Source: Shewanella algicola (GTDB taxonomy: Bacteria; Pseudomonadota; Gammaproteobacteria; Enterobacterales; Shewanellaceae). From it: 50,929 nt of DNA. Below the pieces are notes generated by a model. That model ran no database searches. It saw nothing but the letters and a program-made list of their open reading frames with translations, and was not told the DNA's origin. Shown here one piece after another: positions 1 to 7,645 of this stretch; positions within the stretch are counted from its first letter, which is position 1, and each line of letters begins with the position of its first letter. The position numbers and the translations under genes were made by a program. The stretch is from positions 1 to 50,929 of the forward strand of contig NZ_BMQI01000035.1 of the NCBI RefSeq assembly GCF_014648035.1. Direction: 5' to 3'.

Positions 1-1199
1 TATCTTTTCTGTAAGTTATTGAAAGCTGGAAGTTGCCTATGTCAGACTTTGCTTCCAACGACATCAGTGATGGTGCGTTTGCCCTCTCCTCTAACCCTAC
101 ATTGATTGACAAGCTGTATTTGTCTTTAGCGCTTGAAGGGCAACAAGGCCAATTGAGTGGCCAATGGCATATGGGCGATGGCGAAGTGAGCACCCAAGGC
201 TCTTTAACGTGGCCACAAGGCCAATTTAGTGGTGACATTAATGTTAAAGGCAGCAATTTAGCGGTTATTCAACCGCCAATGGCAATTTTAAATGTCTCCC
301 CTGACATAAACATGACGTTTGATGAGAAGTTATTTGCCGTTAAAGGCCAGGTAAATGTGCCATCAGGACAGATCAAAATTGTCCCACTAGCAGAAGGTGG
401 TATCGCTGTATCAAATGATGTGGTGTTTAACGACTCAATTTCTGAAATGACGGTAAAAACCATTCCATATGCCATTACAGCAGATGTGAAAGTCAATGTA
501 GGTAAAAACCTCACCATTGATGGTATGGGCCTCAAAGGAAAGCTTTCTGGTAATTTATTATTACAACAACAAGCCTTTAAACCGCCAATGTTATTTGGCG
601 ATATTAAGGTCACTAATGGCAGTTACAAATTTATGGGGCAAACACTCACTATCGATACAGGTGAGGTTCAGTTTGTCGGCCCAACATCAGTGCCTAATTT
701 GAATATTGAAGCCACCCGCGACATTAAAGATGAAGATATCACCGCTGGCGTAAGAGTCACAGGCACCCCAATGCGTCCGGTAGTGACATTGTTTTCGAGC
801 CCTGCAAAAGAACAAGCTGAAGTGTTGTCATATATTTTGACCGGTAAGGGTTTCACCTCTACCTCAAATGAACAAAGTAACTCATTGATGATGGGAGCAG
901 CACTCAGTTTAGGAGCCCAATTTGATGGTGGCGCCATGAACAGCATCGGCAGCACGGCTACAGGATTAATTGAGAAATTTGGTTTCTCTAACGTTCAATT
1001 AGATACCAATGATGATGGCAAAGTCGCTGTAAGTGGCTATATCGGTGAAGATTTAATGATTAAATACGGTGTCGGGGTATTTAACCCTGGGTATGAAATG
1101 ACCGTACGCTATTATTTATTATCACAACTGTATCTTGAGAGTGTATCCAGTACCTTGAGCCAATCGTTAGACATCTACTATAGCTTCGAAATCGATTAG
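1..1199 (+). pseudogene. tamB: TamB C-terminal part, 5' end outside window or broken
   Basis: This is the C-terminal DUF490/TamB domain of the inner-membrane-anchored TamB protein, which with the outer-membrane protein TamA forms the translocation and assembly module and a periplasm-spanning lipid/protein conduit. The visible part is rich in beta-strand-like alternation and ends in the typical TamB tail (YYSFEID). The frame reads from about position 15 to the TAG at 1197-1199, but a TAA at 12-14 closes it upstream, whereas full TamB is well over 1000 residues. Residues just after the stop (ESWKLP, 21-38) still read as TamB-like, so the TTG at 33 or ATG at 39 is unlikely to be a natural start. 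The gene is therefore either frameshifted within the first 20 bases or carries a sequencing error there. I am sure of the family and unsure whether the gene is broken. Confidence 0.7.
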
Positions 1200-1204
1200 C
1201 CTCT

Positions 1205-1275
1205 GTCCCAAAATATTTTTATTGGGGATCTAGGTTCTAAGCCCCGTCCCCAAATGTTTTTATTGGGGATCCAGG
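1205..1275. repeat. Two direct copies of a 30-nt hairpin unit
   Basis: Positions 1205-1234 and 1246-1275 are direct repeats with 27 of 30 bases identical, 41 nt apart start to start. Each carries CCCAA...TTGGGGATC. In the second copy TCCCCAA (1247-1253) and TTGGGGA (1263-1269) form a perfect 7-bp stem with a T-rich loop. The first copy has a mismatch in the stem and runs into CTAGGTTCTA, the motif of the tandem array that follows. The units sit directly after tamB and may act as a weak terminator or mRNA-end hairpin, but no T-run follows the stem. Confidence 0.8.
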
Positions 1276-1283
1276 TGCTGCGT

Positions 1284-1440
1284 TAGGTTCTAGGTTCTAG
1301 GTTCTAGGCTCTAGGCTCTAGGTTCTAGGTTCTAGGTTCTAGGTTCTAGGTTCTAGGTTCTAGGTTCTAGGTTCTAGGTTCTAGGTTCTAGGTTCTAGGT
1401 TCTAGGTTCTAGGTTCTAGGTTCTAGGTTCTAGGTTCTAG
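1284..1440. repeat. Heptanucleotide tandem repeat array (TAGGTTC)22
   Basis: There are 22 full copies plus three bases of the 7-nt unit TAGGTTC. All are identical except the fourth and fifth copies (1305-1318), which read TAGGCTC. The array lies between the convergent ends of tamB and rplY, so it is outside any gene. Each unit boundary contains CTAG, a tetranucleotide normally rare in gammaproteobacteria, which makes the cluster stand out. A perfect array of this kind is expected to change copy number by replication slippage. Confidence 0.97.
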
Positions 1441-1456
1441 CATAAAATTAACACAC

Positions 1457-1484
1457 AAAAAAAGCGCCCAAGGGCGCTTTTTTT
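1457..1484. terminator. Bidirectional Rho-independent terminator
   Basis: A perfect GCGCCC/GGGCGC stem (1464-1469 and 1472-1477) with a 2-nt AA spacer is flanked by seven A on the left and seven T on the right. It can terminate rplY on the minus strand and anything reading through from tamB on the plus strand. Confidence 0.9.
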
Positions 1485-1495
1485 CAAATTAGCAA

Positions 1496-1783
1496 TTAAG
1501 CGAATTTGAAGTCAAAGTGTTCAATCATTGGCTTGAACGCGTGACGTTGTACAGCTTGTACACGTACTTTGATTTCTTTACCATCTAAAACGATAGTCAA
1601 ATCAGAAGTGTAGAAATCATCATTTAATTGAAGGTTGATGATATCTTTGTGTGCCATCTGGATTGATACAGGCTCTTGACCAGCACCATAGATAACTGCA
1701 GGAACTTGACCAGCATGACGTAGGCGGCGGCTCGAACCTTTCCCGATTTCAGTGCGGGTTTGTGCGTTGAATGTGTAAGACAT
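1496..1783 (-). CDS. rplY: 50S ribosomal protein L25
   Basis: Ribosomal protein L25 of the large subunit, which binds 5S rRNA. The protein is 95 residues from the ATG at 1783, the usual length of the short (E. coli-type) L25 without the CTC extension. The start [22 protein letters not shown]... matches the family, with the basic patch GKGSSRRLR near residues 13-21. An in-frame GTG four codons upstream (1795) would give 99 residues but adds no homologous sequence. A GAGTGA-type ribosome binding site precedes the ATG. It is a single-gene unit with its own promoter (1811-1839) and a strong terminator. Confidence 0.95.
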   Translation of the reverse strand: MSYTFNAQTRTEIGKGSSRRLRHAGQVPAVIYGAGQEPVSIQMAHKDIINLQLNDDFYTSDLTIVLDGKEIKVRVQAVQRHAFKPMIEHFDFKFA

Positions 1784-1810
1784 AAGATTAGTCACTCACT
1801 TAATAATAAA

Positions 1811-1839
1811 AGTATAAAGGCGTCATCATTTTCGACCAA
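1811..1839 (-). promoter_or_regulatory. Putative sigma-70 promoter of rplY
   Basis: Read on the minus strand there is TTGGTC (1839-1834), a 17-bp spacer and TATACT (1816-1811), the expected spacing and a near-consensus -10. It lies about 30 nt upstream of the rplY ATG. This is prediction from sequence only. Confidence 0.55.
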
Positions 1840-1899
1840 CGATGACTCAAATAAAGCGCGCGGATATTACCATAACCATTGGCGCCTCACAAGTGAATG

Positions 1900-2451
1900 T
1901 TAACCCCAAAGCCTAACCGGTCCACAATCAACATGGACAAAGCCATCACGAGGATAAAACCCGACACCGCCCAGCTTTAAAGACACCGCCGCGTCGCGAA
2001 GATTTTTAGTACTCACACCGGGAATCGCAATATCCATTGCCATGCCTTTCATGTGATAACTATTTTTGGCAACACCTTTGCTTTTCGACGCTAACATCTG
2101 GTTGGTTTTAGGTGAACGATAAGCTGAAATAACATGGATTTCATCTTCATTATTTAGGGTAAACTGTAATTTATACAAATACTCAAATAATCGCTTATCT
2201 ATAGGCGCTGCTACATTTTGGCGATGGTCGCGCAGAACCTGATTAAACTCAGTCAAAATATCTGCTTGATATTGGCCATCAACCCAGAAACTACCGTGGC
2301 TGCTTTCGCCTGTATGGCGATTGTAGAAATGAAGGTCTTTAACACCGTGAGTAGAACGGCTTGCTTGCGCGGTATTGGGCAACATAGTTGCCACAGCGGC
2401 ACCGCTTAAGCCCAATAAAACTTGCCGACGAGTTATGCACTCAATTGTCAT
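1900..2451 (-). CDS. mepK: Tat-exported murein endopeptidase (YcbK/MepK family, DUF882)
   Basis: This is a peptidase M15-like zinc protein of the DUF882 family. Its E. coli member MepK cleaves 3-3 (mDAP-mDAP) crosslinks in peptidoglycan. The 183-residue protein opens with a twin-arginine signal (TRRQVLLGL, residues 7-15) and a hydrophobic stretch ending at AQA, so it should be exported folded to the periplasm. The zinc-binding pattern is visible as SYHMKGMAMD (H and D ligands) and FVHVD near the C-terminus. It is encoded just downstream of ldtD on the same strand, separated by 287 nt. E. coli has the same neighbours. The ATG has only a weak ribosome binding site. Symbol by homology and context. 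Confidence 0.88.
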   Translation of the reverse strand: MTIECITRRQVLLGLSGAAVATMLPNTAQASRSTHGVKDLHFYNRHTGESSHGSFWVDGQYQADILTEFNQVLRDHRQNVAAPIDKRLFEYLYKLQFTLNNEDEIHVISAYRSPKTNQMLASKSKGVAKNSYHMKGMAMDIAIPGVSTKNLRDAAVSLKLGGVGFYPRDGFVHVDCGPVRLWG

Positions 2452-2738
2452 TTACACACCACTTTAATTACTAATTTACATTACTTATCGGCTAGTAAAG
2501 CACGATTTTCGTCATCACAACGTCAAATTCGCATTGTTGCTTTTTTATCCAGCTGATGAGTAAATTAAACATTAATACCGATAAATGCAAGTCTGGTAAT
2601 GTAGGGATAGTCGATTGACACAAAAATAGGGGTAATAGTGTGATACCGCTCAAGCGGTTAGCTAAAACAAGATATTCATTAACTTTGTTTCATTTAAACA
2701 ATTATCGTGTCGTTTTACGGTTTCGGTTAGTGCCATCG

Positions 2739-4160
2739 TTATTGCACGACACCTTTAGGTTGTTCTTTTTGACTTAACAAGTTCAGAGATTGGGGAGGTA
2801 TCAATTGATAAATATCATCGCGATACTGAGCAAGGTGTTGTTCATCTACCCAAGCTGGCCAATACACCATGTGTACAGGTAAAGTCGACGACAAAGCAAA
2901 CCACTGAGTTTGAGTGTAATTAGGCTGCAAGCGTTTCCAGGTGCGCTTATCGATAACCAAACGATTAGCAAACCAATCTGCCAACAACTGTATTTTTTCA
3001 ATACGCACACATCCAGACGATAAATCACGATCTGATTGAGCAAATAAAGACTTGCTTGGAGTGTCATGTAAATAGATGTTTTGATCATTATTAAAATGAA
3101 ATTTATATCGACCTAGCGCATTATCACCACCAGGGCGTTGTACAACTCGATAAGGAAAGCGTCCTCTGGCCTCTTGCTGCCATTGCTGCGGTGTAAAATC
3201 AACTCGATTACCCTCATAATCAAATACATCAAAATGTTTTTCAGTAAAGTAATGCCCGTTTTGTCTCACATGCGGCAGAATATCTTGGGTCAACAATTGC
3301 CTTGGCACTGTCCAAGTCGGGTTAATAATGATGTTCGATATTTGTCCTGTCATCTGCGGGGTTTGTCGATAAGGCTTTCCGACAATCACTTTCGATGACA
3401 ACACCACCTGATCTTTGTCGACTAACGCCATTTGAAATGCGGGGATATTAACCAACAAATAAGGCTGCGGTAACTGACTCAGGTAGGTGGTTTTTTCCAC
3501 AAAACTTTTGGCTAATATTGTTGCCCGTTGTTGAGGGGTTTGGTTTAACCAAAATAAGGTTCTTGGGCCAATAACAGCATCGGCCTTTAAACCATGACGA
3601 GACTGAAAACGCTGTACACTCTTAGCTAAAGTGGGCAAATACACTACTTCATCAACAAGGTATTCATTGGCGTCACCGAGTAACCACAGGCGCTGGCTAA
3701 TTTGCTTGATACTAGGATGGCCATCACCGGGTCTCAGTAAACCACCGGGCTCAATTGCTTGCCATTCTTGTGTTTCAGCTAACCACATTAATTTGCGCAG
3801 ATAATTGATAACCCCAAGGTAATCGTCTACGGCAGGCTCTAGAGCTATATTTTTATCAATTACAGATGCATGGCTGTCTAACGCATCAAATGGCAATAGC
3901 ACTTGTTTTTTATGCCAAAAATCAGCCACACTTTGTTGAATATTATCAATGTATTCTAATTGCTGAGCAGCAGAGCCTGTTTGTAAAATGGCGAGAAATT
4001 TTTCACGCTCAGCCGTGGGCTCAGCTAAATATTGCAGTAATAGATGTTGGGTTAAGTTATTGTATTGTTCAGAGGCTTGAGCCAATGAAGATGGTAGTAA
4101 ACACATCAGCCATAAACTGATGATACTCACAACGACTGACCGCTTCGATTTGTTAAGCAT
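2739..4160 (-). CDS. ldtD: L,D-transpeptidase YcbB/LdtD
   Basis: Periplasmic L,D-transpeptidase that makes 3-3 crosslinks between peptidoglycan stems. It is about 473 residues, somewhat shorter than the E. coli enzyme (about 615). After a signal peptide (hydrophobic VVVSIISLWLMCLLPSSLAQA) come an alpha-helical region, a peptidoglycan-binding domain (LKADAVIGPRTLFWLN) and the YkuD catalytic domain, with HDTPSK and the active-site SSGCVRIE, where Cys is the nucleophile. I chose the ATG at 4160 because GGGGAAG lies 4-10 nt before it. An in-frame ATG at 4172 adds four residues and is also possible. The neighbour mepK encodes the enzyme that cleaves the same bond. Confidence 0.92.
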   Translation of the reverse strand: MLNKSKRSVVVSIISLWLMCLLPSSLAQASEQYNNLTQHLLLQYLAEPTAEREKFLAILQTGSAAQQLEYIDNIQQSVADFWHKKQVLLPFDALDSHASVIDKNIALEPAVDDYLGVINYLRKLMWLAETQEWQAIEPGGLLRPGDGHPSIKQISQRLWLLGDANEYLVDEVVYLPTLAKSVQRFQSRHGLKADAVIGPRTLFWLNQTPQQRATILAKSFVEKTTYLSQLPQPYLLVNIPAFQMALVDKDQVVLSSKVIVGKPYRQTPQMTGQISNIIINPTWTVPRQLLTQDILPHVRQNGHYFTEKHFDVFDYEGNRVDFTPQQWQQEARGRFPYRVVQRPGGDNALGRYKFHFNNDQNIYLHDTPSKSLFAQSDRDLSSGCVRIEKIQLLADWFANRLVIDKRTWKRLQPNYTQTQWFALSSTLPVHMVYWPAWVDEQHLAQYRDDIYQLIPPQSLNLLSQKEQPKGVVQ

Positions 4161-4429
4161 GCACTTCCCCATCCGCCATTACACCTCCATATTGTCACGT
4201 TTCACATCATGGTGAAATCGCTAAATTGAGTATGGCAAAAAATATCACCTTTGAATGACAGATACATTTAGGCTACAAAACTTCATACCAAAGCGTTACC
4301 TAAGAGTGTATTAATCAAGCAAACACATAAAAAATAACCAGTTAACATTAAATAATGGATAGACAACTAGGAACAGTGAATATGAATTGATATAAGGTGC
4401 GCTAGCAGTCTTTTCGTAAAGAGGAACCT

Positions 4430-4705
4430 ATGAATAAAAAGCAACTTATCCAATCGATGGCAAGCCAACTGGATATCCCTCAAACTCAAGCTAAATCACA
4501 GCTTGAGCAAATTTTACACGTCATTCATCAAGGTTTATCGGAAGGCGAGAAAATTTATATCCCACAATTTGGTACATTTGAATTACGCTTCTATTTACCT
4601 AAAACAGGCCGAAATCCACAAACGGGTGAAGCGATGGAAATAGCAGGATTTAATCAGCCAAGCTTTAAAGCCTCTCCAAGCTTAAAGCAATCGCTTAATA
4701 ACTGA
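4430..4705 (+). CDS. HU/IHF-family DNA-binding protein
   Basis: Small nucleoid-type DNA-bending protein of 91 residues, the normal HU/IHF length. The family signature GRNPQTGE is present at about residues 60-67, at the start of the DNA-wrapping beta arm, and the N-terminal MNKKQLIQSMA is typical of the dimerisation helices. It is more divergent than housekeeping HupA/HupB (the arm reads AMEIAGFNQPSFKASPSL), so it is probably an accessory paralogue. A clear GAGGAACCT ribosome binding site precedes the ATG. Its TGA stop forms the left target-site-like flank of the MITE that follows, so the element abuts the gene without disrupting it. Confidence 0.9.
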   Translation: MNKKQLIQSMASQLDIPQTQAKSQLEQILHVIHQGLSEGEKIYIPQFGTFELRFYLPKTGRNPQTGEAMEIAGFNQPSFKASPSLKQSLNN

Positions 4706-5014
4706 TACCAATTCCACTAATTATATGGTCATTCAGCAGGAGTTCTGTATCTTCTAGGCAAGTAATAGGATTGTAGGCATAGTTGCTCTCGGCAACTGCT
4801 CCTGCGTTGCTCTACCTCCTGCACCCATGCAGTCGTTCGTCAAAATGCTATTAAGCAGTATAGAAGACACAGAAACCCGCCTTGCAGGAGACGCTCAGAC
4901 TGTCCATTTCTTTGTTGCATTGTCTTAGAAGGGAATAACCATTATTTCAACAATGCGCCTCAAACTGGACAGTCTGAGTGACTCTGATTGGTCACATAAT
5001 TAATGGAAATGGTA
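4706..5014. mobile_element. MITE-like 309-bp element with terminal inverted repeats
   Basis: The left end TACCAATTCCACTAATTAT (4706) and the right end, read in reverse complement as TACCATTTCCATTAATTAT (to 5014), are imperfect terminal inverted repeats that continue for about 31 bp into GGTCATTCAG/GACCAATCAG. The trinucleotide TGA flanks both ends (4703-4705, 5015-5017), which fits a 3-bp target duplication but could be chance. An internal perfect 13-bp inverted repeat (4894-4906 with 4966-4978) encloses GCATTG/CAATGC, so the right half folds strongly. No gene is encoded. A second copy, about 91% identical over 122 bp, starts at 50808. The element looks non-autonomous; its partner transposase is unknown. 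Confidence 0.8.
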
Positions 5015-5033
5015 TGAGAAAGTATAACCAACA

Positions 5034-5066
5034 AAAACGGCTTAGCATTAAATGCTAAGCCGTTTT
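5034..5066. terminator. Bidirectional terminator of the DUF4397 lipoprotein gene
   Basis: A perfect 15-bp stem (5034-5048 with 5052-5066), AAAACGGCTTAGCAT and its complement, with a TAA loop, lies 32 nt after the stop codon of the minus-strand gene. The A/T ends supply the U-tract in either direction. Confidence 0.9.
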
Positions 5067-5098
5067 GTCATCAACAAACTTAAAAGCTTGAATCAGCA

Positions 5099-6460
5099 CT
5101 ACATAGCGGTAAAGTCATCCAGTAAAATCACGCCAAATGGTGCTCCACCCGCTTCATTGTCGACAGCAGCAACTCCATAAATGCCATTAGCGTTTAACGT
5201 GACTTCTAATGGTCCGATTGCCACTGTTTTAGTGCCCGCAACCGTTACACTAATGTTGTAGGTACCTGGTGTAACACTTAAGCTGCCCGAAGCCGCTTTA
5301 AACGCTACATTTGCAAGAGCAGGAGTCGCGTCAGAAATATCTGCCGTTTCTGTAAGGTATACATCAACCTCAGGTGCTGAGTACGCACTATGAACGACAG
5401 ATAACTTAGCTTCAGTCGCTACCCGACGAGTTTGCTCCTCTAATACTAAAGGTTCAATGGCATCATCAGTTAGTGAACCAACGGCAAAGGCGCTGTAACT
5501 CTTACCTAACATCAACAACACTGGTGCCGCATCTATCACCACCACACTGTTATCGGCATCAGCAGCAACCGTGACGGTGTGATCGGCCTCTGGTATATTT
5601 AAGTATGCTGTTGAATTAGCAAACGACAACATATCTACCGCTGGATCGGTGGCATCATCGAGAAACACATCTACCGCTGGCGTGTCTGCAACAGCATGCA
5701 CCACTCTAATATCGCTACCACTATTATTGTCATTCACAATCACTTCAGCATCGGGCAATGCCACATGCAGAGCAACAGGTGATTCCCCAGACCAGGTATT
5801 TGGAATAGCACTAATAAAGTAGTCGGTCATATCGGCTAACGTTAGCGTGCCAGAATCGTATACCACCTCTTTCATTCCAGAGGCCGTGATACGAACTTGA
5901 TAATCACCACTTGGCACTTCTAACTGTGTACTCACATCCATATAATTGGCTGAAAGCGTTGGCGAGGCCGCTGAAATATCATCGCCAGGCGCAGTAACAT
6001 ACACATCAACTAGCTCTACGGATGGTGTCGCATGTAAAACCTGTACTCTGGCATAACCCGCTGCAATCTCAGCCACAGGATTAGTCACAAGCTTTAATGT
6101 TAACGATTCATCAGCGACTTTACCCAGCGCAATAGCAGTATATTCCATATCCGCTTCAGCCATCAAGGTAGTGTTCAGTACCGTCGTCGTTGTACCATCA
6201 GCAAGAATGGCATCCACATCGATGTCGTAGGAGGCTGATGTCACCTCAAGTAAACCACTGGACATCGCATAATCAACACCAGTCAGTAACTCGGTACCAT
6301 CGACCGACACATTTACCATTGGTGCATCACTGCCAGCGTGGATCACTCTGACCTGAGCGTTTTGTGCAACCGATTCTGTCACCGCTTTATCATCATCGTC
6401 AGAACAAGCTGTTAAACCTACAAGCGACATACAAACTGCAATTGGGTAAATCCGTTTCAT
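5099..6460 (-). CDS. Lipoprotein with four DUF4397 repeats
   Basis: A 453-residue lipoprotein. The signal peptide ends in the lipobox LTAC with Cys19. Ser follows at +2, which predicts outer-membrane sorting, and then an acidic DDDD stretch. The mature part is four tandem DUF4397 units of about 100 residues, each opening with a (R/S)V(I/L/V)HA-type strand and a VDV(Y/F) strand: near residues 36 (VRVIHAGSDAP), 137 (VQVLHATPSVE), 249 (IRVVHAVADTP) and 353 (LSVVHSAYSAP). DUF4397 is a beta-sandwich domain with no firmly assigned function, frequent in secreted and surface proteins. The start is supported by GAGGAG 9 nt before the ATG. It is monocistronic with a strong terminator. A surface or cell-envelope role is inference. 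Confidence 0.88.
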   Translation of the reverse strand: MKRIYPIAVCMSLVGLTACSDDDDKAVTESVAQNAQVRVIHAGSDAPMVNVSVDGTELLTGVDYAMSSGLLEVTSASYDIDVDAILADGTTTTVLNTTLMAEADMEYTAIALGKVADESLTLKLVTNPVAEIAAGYARVQVLHATPSVELVDVYVTAPGDDISAASPTLSANYMDVSTQLEVPSGDYQVRITASGMKEVVYDSGTLTLADMTDYFISAIPNTWSGESPVALHVALPDAEVIVNDNNSGSDIRVVHAVADTPAVDVFLDDATDPAVDMLSFANSTAYLNIPEADHTVTVAADADNSVVVIDAAPVLLMLGKSYSAFAVGSLTDDAIEPLVLEEQTRRVATEAKLSVVHSAYSAPEVDVYLTETADISDATPALANVAFKAASGSLSVTPGTYNISVTVAGTKTVAIGPLEVTLNANGIYGVAAVDNEAGGAPFGVILLDDFTAM

Positions 6461-6629
6461 GTTAGTAACTCCTCATATAATGTTATGACGAATTTCTATA
6501 CGGTGGTATTTTTTTATCGGTTCAAATTATCGACAACTTTTTTACATTAATTTTAACGATTAAAAAACACACTCATGTTGCGGTTCTTTTATACGACTCT
6601 CTATTGCTAGCCGCTCGTATATCAATAAA

Positions 6630-6704
6630 TGGTACCCGAGACCAGACGACTCTCGATATCCAAGAATGGCACACCTGATGTTCAACCAGAGCGCGAGGGA
6701 TTTT
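6630..6704 (-). pseudogene. Decayed partial copy of tRNA-Leu
   Basis: TGGTACCCGAGACCAGAC (6630-6647) repeats the 3' end of the intact tRNA-Leu at 6793-6810 with one mismatch. GCGAGGGATTTT (6693-6704) repeats the anticodon-arm side (6830-6841). The spacing between the two matching blocks is longer than in the real gene and no 5' half follows, so this cannot fold as a tRNA. It looks like the remnant of a second tRNA-Leu, or of a tRNA-end duplication left by an integrated element. Confidence 0.7.
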
Positions 6705-6733
6705 GCTTTTAGCTTAAAACCCAAATTTCAGAC

Positions 6734-6768
6734 GTAAAAAAGCCCCAACTTATGTTGAGGCTCTTTTA
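6734..6768 (-). terminator. Terminator after tRNA-Leu
   Basis: On the minus strand AGCCTCAAC, an ATAA loop and GTTGGGGCT, followed by TTTTT, form a Rho-independent terminator 25 nt beyond the tRNA 3' end. Confidence 0.85.
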
Positions 6769-6792
6769 CACCATACTTACGTATGTAAATAA

Positions 6793-6878
6793 TGGTACCC
6801 GAGGCCAGACTTGAACTGGCACGCTTATTCAGCGAGGGATTTTAAATCCCTTGTGTCTACCGATTCCACCACTCGGGC
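6793..6878 (-). tRNA. tRNA-Leu (anticodon UAA)
   Basis: An 86-nt class II tRNA with encoded CCA. On the minus strand the acceptor GCCCGAG pairs with CTCGGGT (with one G-U pair), as in E. coli leuZ. The anticodon arm GGGA-TTTAAAA-TCCC gives UAA, a long variable arm follows, and the T arm contains GTTCAAGTC. It is a single gene with its own terminator. Confidence 0.96.
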
Positions 6879-7125
6879 AAAACTTGTTGTGTTCTGATAT
6901 CAAATATCAAGGCACTAAATTTTGATTTTTATCAAGTTAATCTAGGTCGTATCTAGCGTCCCGCTTAACTTGGTGCATACTTTACTGATTTTTTTACGCT
7001 AGGCAACAAAAATATTATTTTGCTTGAACTGAACGCTTTAAAATTCGACAAATCGATTTAAATTACAGCGAACTGAGTAAGTTAACGCCAGCAGTTCTCT
7101 ATATTGCCCAACATAAGCAGCGTAA

Positions 7126-7458
7126 TTAATTCGCTCTAACAGGTGTTAGCCCTTTACTGCGATTAGTCACAGCATCTTCAATGTCAAAACCCGCTTGCGA
7201 CCAAACTTGCGCCTCTTCTACGTTAAAAGACTCTTTAGCCCAAATTGTCGCAGTGTCTAAACTAAAATTAGCTTGCACCCAACCATCAGCTTCAGTTGCA
7301 CCAAAACCACGGACACGCCAATTTTGAGCTTGAGCCGCATCAAAGCCAATCGATTTCCATTGGCTAATTTCACGCTCTGACATGCCTTCCCAGCTTGGTG
7401 CTGAAGCACAGCCAACAACCAATGACACCAATAGACCAGCAAACAGTTTCTTCATCAT
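7126..7458 (-). CDS. Small lipoprotein made of five 13-residue W-F-A repeats
   Basis: An unrecognised lipoprotein of 110 residues from the ATG at 7458; an upstream in-frame TTG would add two residues. The signal peptide has the lipobox VVGC at residues 14-17. The mature part is five exact 13-residue units with no gaps. Trp recurs every 13 positions (WKSIGFD, WRVRGFG, WVQANFS, WAKESFN, WSQAGFD), Phe follows each Trp at +5, and Ala follows at +10. The pattern suggests a small helical solenoid or bundle with one Trp and one Phe per turn. Function is unknown. An envelope location is predicted from the lipobox. A GTGAGTG ribosome-binding-like stretch precedes the start. It lies between tRNA-Leu and rluB as a single gene. 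Confidence 0.8.
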   Translation of the reverse strand: MMKKLFAGLLVSLVVGCASAPSWEGMSEREISQWKSIGFDAAQAQNWRVRGFGATEADGWVQANFSLDTATIWAKESFNVEEAQVWSQAGFDIEDAVTNRSKGLTPVRAN

Positions 7459-7595
7459 TTTCAATCACTCACAATAATACCGAAGTCTTGCAAAGCGCTT
7501 GTAAGGTATAGCGTTTATTAATGTTGCGGATAATATCTGAAATTGGACTTTATACAAGCAGGATGACTTAGATTTAATCTATAAACTAACACAAT

Positions 7596-7622
7596 AAAAA
7601 AAGGCCGCTTTAGCGACCTTTA
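7596..7622 (-). terminator. Probable terminator of rluB
   Basis: AAAGGCCGC / TTTA / GCGACCTTT forms an imperfect stem just beyond the rluB stop. The run of A on the left (7596-7602) supplies the U-tract on the minus strand. Confidence 0.7.
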
Positions 7623-7645
7623 AAGATAAAACCTTCACCAAATAA

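Noticed and set aside
269..613. Minus-strand frame inside tamB and many similar frames opposite other genes
   Set aside because: They overlap strongly conserved genes and have no family resemblance or ribosome binding sites.
1284..1440. Repeat array as a CRISPR
   Set aside because: The unit is 7 nt without unique spacers and no cas gene is nearby.
2641..2660. ACCGCT/AGCGGT hairpin as the ldtD terminator
   Set aside because: No T-run follows on the minus strand.
4173..4190. Eight-codon upstream frame before ldtD (ATG at 4179) with a good GGAGG
   Set aside because: It is too short to judge and likely incidental; noted because the GGAGG spaces better to it than to ldtD.
6630..6704. Second functional tRNA-Leu
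   Set aside because: Only two separated blocks match and there is no 5' acceptor half or foldable cloverleaf.
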